Below, piece after piece: positions 60,842 to 64,000 of a DNA stretch of 64,000 nt (its first letter is position 1; the number at the start of each line of letters is the position of its first letter). Where the stretch lies: the NCBI GenBank assembly GCA_001899205.1, contig MKVL01000015.1, positions 244,705 to 308,704 on the forward strand, read 5' to 3'. The notes under the pieces were generated by a model. It did no database searches and was not told the origin of the DNA. It worked only from the letters and a program-made list of their open reading frames with translations. A program made the position numbers and the translations under genes. The stretch comes from Mesorhizobium sp. 65-26. Lineage in GTDB: Bacteria > Pseudomonadota > Alphaproteobacteria > Rhizobiales > Rhizobiaceae.

Positions 60842-61858
60842 ATGGAACGCATAATCCTCGACGTGGATTCAGCCGGCGACGACATCCTCGCCGTGCTGTT
60901 TGCCGCAGCCAGCCCGAACGTCAAGCTGGAGGCGGTCACCACCGTCACCGGCGCGGCGGGGCCGATCGAGCAGGTCACGAACGTGGTGCTCAACACGCTC
61001 ACGCTCGCCGGCCGCGACGACATCCCGGTGCATGCCGGCGCCTGGCGGCCGATCGTCGGCCACGCCAAGGCCGACATGGAAGCGCCCGTGCATTTCGAGA
61101 AGCGGCTGACCGCGCGCTTCGGCGAGCGGCTGAAGAAGTTCAACCCGCCGGCCCCGGCGCCGAAGCGCCAGGCAACGCCGGGCCATGCCGTCGACTTCAT
61201 CATCGACACCGTCATGGCCAACCCCGGCGAGATCACCCTGGTCACCACCGGCCCGCTCACCAACGCCGCCATGGCCTTCCTGCAGGAGCCCCGGCTTGCC
61301 GGCGCGTTGAAGCGGCTGCTGGTGCTCGGCGGCACCTTCCAGACGCCCGGCAACATGACGCCGGTCAGCGAGTACAATATCTGGGCCGATCCCGAGGCCT
61401 CGCGCATCGTGCTGAACGCCGAGGTCGACAAGATCCTGGTGCCGCTCGACATCTGCGAGGACAACCGCGTCGCCACGTCGATGTTGACGCGCGACGACAT
61501 CGCCGACATGCAGGCAGTGGCGAAGGACAACCCGGTCCTCGACATGATCGCCGAGGTGTTCCCGATCTATATCGACATTTGGCGCGAGTTCTTCGGCCTC
61601 GTCGGCTTCCCGCTCGATGACGTCATCACCGTCGCGCTCGCCTTCGATCCCGGCCTTGCCACGCTCACCGAACCGCTTTTCGTCGACGTGCTGACTGAGG
61701 GCCATGTGGCGCGCGGCCAGACGGTCGCCTATCGCGGTTTCCAGATCCTGCCCGGCGGCGGCCCCAAGACCACCCGGATCGGAACGGACCTCGACGGACG
61801 CCGCTTCCTCAACATCTTCAAGGACACCATCGCCCGCTACGAGCGGTCGGTCCGCTAA
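60842..61858 (+). CDS. Nucleoside hydrolase-family protein lacking the usual catalytic His
   Basis: 338 aa. N-terminal Ca2+ site DVDSAGDD (residues 7-14) is a variant of DTDPGxDD. TTGPLTN and EYNIWADPEAS (Asn179, Asp183) are conserved. The classical C-terminal HDP is replaced by LDD: Asp259 stands where the leaving-group-activating His normally is, while Asp260 keeps the metal ligand. The enzyme may cleave a nucleoside-like substrate whose base needs no protonation by His, or act on a non-nucleoside. Forms one unit with the BMP importer. Confidence 0.83.
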   Translation: MERIILDVDSAGDDILAVLFAAASPNVKLEAVTTVTGAAGPIEQVTNVVLNTLTLAGRDDIPVHAGAWRPIVGHAKADMEAPVHFEKRLTARFGERLKKFNPPAPAPKRQATPGHAVDFIIDTVMANPGEITLVTTGPLTNAAMAFLQEPRLAGALKRLLVLGGTFQTPGNMTPVSEYNIWADPEASRIVLNAEVDKILVPLDICEDNRVATSMLTRDDIADMQAVAKDNPVLDMIAEVFPIYIDIWREFFGLVGFPLDDVITVALAFDPGLATLTEPLFVDVLTEGHVARGQTVAYRGFQILPGGGPKTTRIGTDLDGRRFLNIFKDTIARYERSVR

Positions 61859-61882
61859 GCAGCCGGCATAAAGAACATCACC

Positions 61883-62812
61883 ATGACCCCTACACCCATC
61901 CTTTTCGATTGCGACCCCGGTCACGACGACGCCATCGCGCTCGTCATGGCGCATCGCTCGCCGGCCGTGGAACTGCTTGGCGTCACCACCACCTGCGGCA
62001 ATGCCGAGCTGGAAAAGACGACCACCAATGCGCTGCGCATCCTGGAATATATCGGCGCCGGAGACGTGCCGGTGGCCGCCGGCTGCCATCGTCCGCTGGC
62101 GCGGCCGCTGGTGCTGGGCACCGCCGACGGCCCGAGCGGCCTGGAAGGTTCGCCCTACCTGCCGCAGGCCACCATCAAGCCGGTCGAGCAGCATGCCGTG
62201 GACTTCCTCGCCGAGAAGCTGCTGTCGCGTGACGAACCGACCGTCGTTGTCGCCACCGGTCCGCTCTGCAACATCGGCCTGCTGCTGCTCAAGCACCCGC
62301 ATGTCCTGCCCAAGATCAAGCAACTGATCTGGATGGGCGGCGTGTTCTACCGCAAGAGCGAGATCATCACGCCGACCGAGTTCAACGCCTTTTGCGATCC
62401 GGAAGCGCTGAAGATCGTTCTGGATTCAGGCGTGCCGATCACCATGGTCGGGCTCGACGTCACCATGCAGGTGCTGGTCGAGGCGCCGCAATATGCCGAG
62501 CTCGCCAAGATCGACACCCCGCTCGGCAAGCTGGTGAACGACTGGCTGCTGTTCTACGAGAAGCTGCATCGCAACTCGATGGGCGTCGGCGGCGCCATGC
62601 ACGATCCGCTGGCGTTGGCGCTGGTCATCGACCCGACCCTCGTCAGGACGCGCCCGGCGCATATCGGCGTCGATCTCAGCGGCAGCTACACGTTCGGCGC
62701 CACTGTGGCCGACTTCTGGGGCGAGCGTGGTCTGAAGGACAACGCGCTGATTGCCAACGAGGTCGATTCCGACCGCTTCTTCAAGCTGATGTTCGATCTG
62801 CTCAGGGATTGA
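61883..62812 (+). CDS. Nucleoside hydrolase (IU-type, complete active site)
   Basis: 309 aa. DCDPGHDD (residues 9-16), VATGPLCN, TEFNAFCDPEA and AMHDPLALAL (His240, Asp241) give the complete inosine-uridine nucleoside hydrolase set. It hydrolyses the N-glycosidic bond to base and ribose. 24 bases after the first hydrolase. Base released would be available to the surrounding catabolic enzymes. Confidence 0.92.
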   Translation: MTPTPILFDCDPGHDDAIALVMAHRSPAVELLGVTTTCGNAELEKTTTNALRILEYIGAGDVPVAAGCHRPLARPLVLGTADGPSGLEGSPYLPQATIKPVEQHAVDFLAEKLLSRDEPTVVVATGPLCNIGLLLLKHPHVLPKIKQLIWMGGVFYRKSEIITPTEFNAFCDPEALKIVLDSGVPITMVGLDVTMQVLVEAPQYAELAKIDTPLGKLVNDWLLFYEKLHRNSMGVGGAMHDPLALALVIDPTLVRTRPAHIGVDLSGSYTFGATVADFWGERGLKDNALIANEVDSDRFFKLMFDLLRD

Positions 62813-62858
62813 TCGCAAGCGCGCCGCGATCCCCGGATTCCGGCGCTCTTGCCTACAC

Positions 62859-62984
62859 GCATGTCCAGCCGGCAAGGCCGGTGTCCTTAGGAAGACATGC
62901 CTGTCTCATTGGGGCGCCCCGCCGGTGGCGTCCCGCCCGAAGGACCATGCCGCGCCTGGCATGGCGGCATGGTCCGTTCGGGCG
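62859..62984. repeat. Two stem-loops after the nucleoside hydrolase operon
   Basis: The first has arms GCATGTC (62859-62865) and GACATGC (62894-62900) with an inner CCGGC/GCCGG. The second is large: CGCCCGAA plus GGACCATGCCG (62934-62952) against CGGCATGGTCC plus TTCGGGCG (62965-62984), 19 paired bases with one bulged G at 62976 and a 12-base loop. No T-run follows directly. They occupy the 200-base gap between convergent genes and probably end transcription or are a small intergenic repeat. Confidence 0.6.
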
Positions 62985-63012
62985 AATGATTAGCCGGCTT
63001 TTTGCTGGCGGG

Positions 63013-63468
63013 CTATTTCGGCCCACCCTGGATGGTGATGACCTTGGCGTCGAAGTTCTTGCACGCCTTGTCCTTGCAGACGCCGTTGACCCACACCTGG
63101 CCGTCGCCGAACATGATGCCCGTGGCGTTCACGAACAGCTTCTCATAGTCCTGCTTGGTCACTGCATCGGTGATCTTGGGGGTCATGATCGCGTCGTAGT
63201 TCTTCACGAACGTCTTTGGCGACTTGACCAGGGTGTTCTTGCCCTTGATCTTCACGCGGATCGGATAGCTGACCAGCGCCGCGACACCGGGGGCGTCATG
63301 GGCCGCCACGGCCTTCTGCAGCTTGGTGATGACGGCTTCGTATTTCGTATGATCGCCGAGCAACTGGTCGATCTGCTGGTTGGTGGTCTGCCCGGCGGCG
63401 AAGGTTGGCAATGAGCTCGCCACCACGAACAGCGCGGCAAGATGAAGTCGGCGCAATCGAAAAGTCAT
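63013..63468 (-). CDS. Small exported protein of unknown function
   Basis: 151 aa. Clear Sec signal peptide (RLRRLHLAALFVVASSLPTFAAG, cleavage probably after AFA/AAG near residue 25). The mature part (IDQLLGDHTKYEAVITKLQKAVAAHD, VSYPIRVKIKGK, FGDGQVWVNGVC) resembles small periplasmic NTF2/SnoaL-like proteins in pattern, and has two Cys near the C-terminus (CKDKAC) that could form a disulfide. I do not recognise the family with certainty. Confidence 0.75.
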   Translation of the reverse strand: MTFRLRRLHLAALFVVASSLPTFAAGQTTNQQIDQLLGDHTKYEAVITKLQKAVAAHDAPGVAALVSYPIRVKIKGKNTLVKSPKTFVKNYDAIMTPKITDAVTKQDYEKLFVNATGIMFGDGQVWVNGVCKDKACKNFDAKVITIQGGPK

Positions 63469-63616
63469 ATGGCATTCCCCTCGGTAAGAAACCAGTAGAG
63501 GCTAGCATCGCGAAAGGCGAACGGCCATAGCACGATGCAGAAACGCGCCCATCGTTAATCGGATGCGGAAATAACGGCGATCGCTTGACCGGCTTGCCGT
63601 CAGGCGGCACCCATGG

Positions 63617-64000
63617 TCAGGCCGGCATGGCGAGGCCATCCGGGCCGAATCTGTGCAGCTTGGCGGGGTCTGGCGTGAGATAGATGGTGTCGCCATGCCT
63701 GACGGGGACCTCACCGTCGGCGCGCACGTTGATGGTGCCGAGGCCCTCGGTCTGCACATGCAGGAAGGTGTCGGAGCCGAGATGCTCGGCAACCCCAACC
63801 GTTCCCTTCCACGTTCCCTCCGTCGTCGAGATGCGCAGATGCTCCGGCCGGATGCCGATCGTCTTCGCACCATGCTTCGATGCCGGCTCGCCCTCGATCA
63901 GGTTCATCTTCGGCGAGCCGATGAAGCCGGCAACGAACAGGTTGCGCGGGCTGCGATAGAGCTCCAGCGGCGAGCCGACCTGTTCTATGTTGCCGGCGTT
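63617..64000 (-). CDS. UgpC/MalK-type sugar ABC transporter ATP-binding protein, C-terminal part
   Basis: The frame is open to the window edge at 64000, so the 5' part is missing; 127 residues remain. [29 protein letters not shown] is the end of the ATPase domain, followed by a TOBE/OB domain with [26 protein letters not shown] and [10 protein letters not shown]. This domain is typical of UgpC/MsmK-type ATPases of sugar or glycerol-phosphate importers. Confidence 0.88.
   Translation of the reverse strand, partial: NAGNIEQVGSPLELYRSPRNLFVAGFIGSPKMNLIEGEPASKHGAKTIGIRPEHLRISTTEGTWKGTVGVAEHLGSDTFLHVQTEGLGTINVRADGEVPVRHGDTIYLTPDPAKLHRFGPDGLAMPA

Overview
This 64-kb window is GC-rich, densely coding alphaproteobacterial DNA. 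Gene content and style (Tat-exported binding proteins, many ABC importers, GTG starts, ATGA/TGATG overlaps, a CATGCGCT-type intergenic palindrome) point to the Rhizobiales, probably a Mesorhizobium/Aminobacter-like member of the Phyllobacteriaceae. That placement is an inference from sequence style, not a database result. I see no rRNA, tRNA, CRISPR array, integrase, transposase or replication gene. Almost everything is catabolism, uptake and local regulation.

Layout. (1) 2-11759, all plus strand: a ring-cleavage cluster with the end of a gentisate-dioxygenase-like cupin, a FAH-family hydrolase, a nitrilase-fold amidase, a flavin reductase, a 2,5-dihydroxypyridine dioxygenase (NicX) homologue, an acyl-CoA-dehydrogenase-fold flavoprotein without the usual catalytic Glu, a SRPBCC/alpha-beta-hydrolase fusion, TetR, a glutamine-synthetase-like ligase, a flavin reductase fused to a LysR effector domain, and an APC permease. 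(2) 12123-20784: a peptide-type ABC importer with a small ABM monooxygenase, a D-2-hydroxyacid dehydrogenase, a creatinase-like M24 protein and a convergent MarR. (3) 20901-26277: hpaR and the minus-strand hpaFEDGH operon for homoprotocatechuate meta-cleavage. The matching hydroxylase hpaBC and activator hpaA lie at 36056-39097. (4) 26362-36007: a minus-strand IclR/UPF0261/HAD/two class-III PLP enzymes/APH-kinase operon, divergent from an APC permease and a PuuC-like aldehyde dehydrogenase. It looks like amino-alcohol or amine breakdown through a phosphorylated intermediate.

(5) 39239-44962: IclR, RidA, a threonine-synthase-like PLP enzyme and an Ehu-type amino-acid ABC importer. (6) 45161-62812: a LivKGFHM-type importer, SDR and epimerase, an isochorismatase-fold amidase, a NicR-like MarR, a clear enamidase homologue, two tandem DUF1185 proteins, a BMP-type nucleoside ABC importer and two nucleoside hydrolases. 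Three promoters in this last region (45.2, 52.0 and 56.0 kb) share a 15-bp motif, present as a 20-bp-spaced direct repeat at two of them. This suggests one regulon for uptake and breakdown of an N-heterocycle or its nucleoside. (7) 63013-64000: a small exported protein and the C-terminus of a UgpC/MalK-type ATPase.

The most novel-looking material is the presumptive N-heterocycle regulon at 45-63 kb and the unusual fusions and degenerate-active-site enzymes of the first 11 kb. Functional assignments come from motifs and remembered family sequences, without searches.
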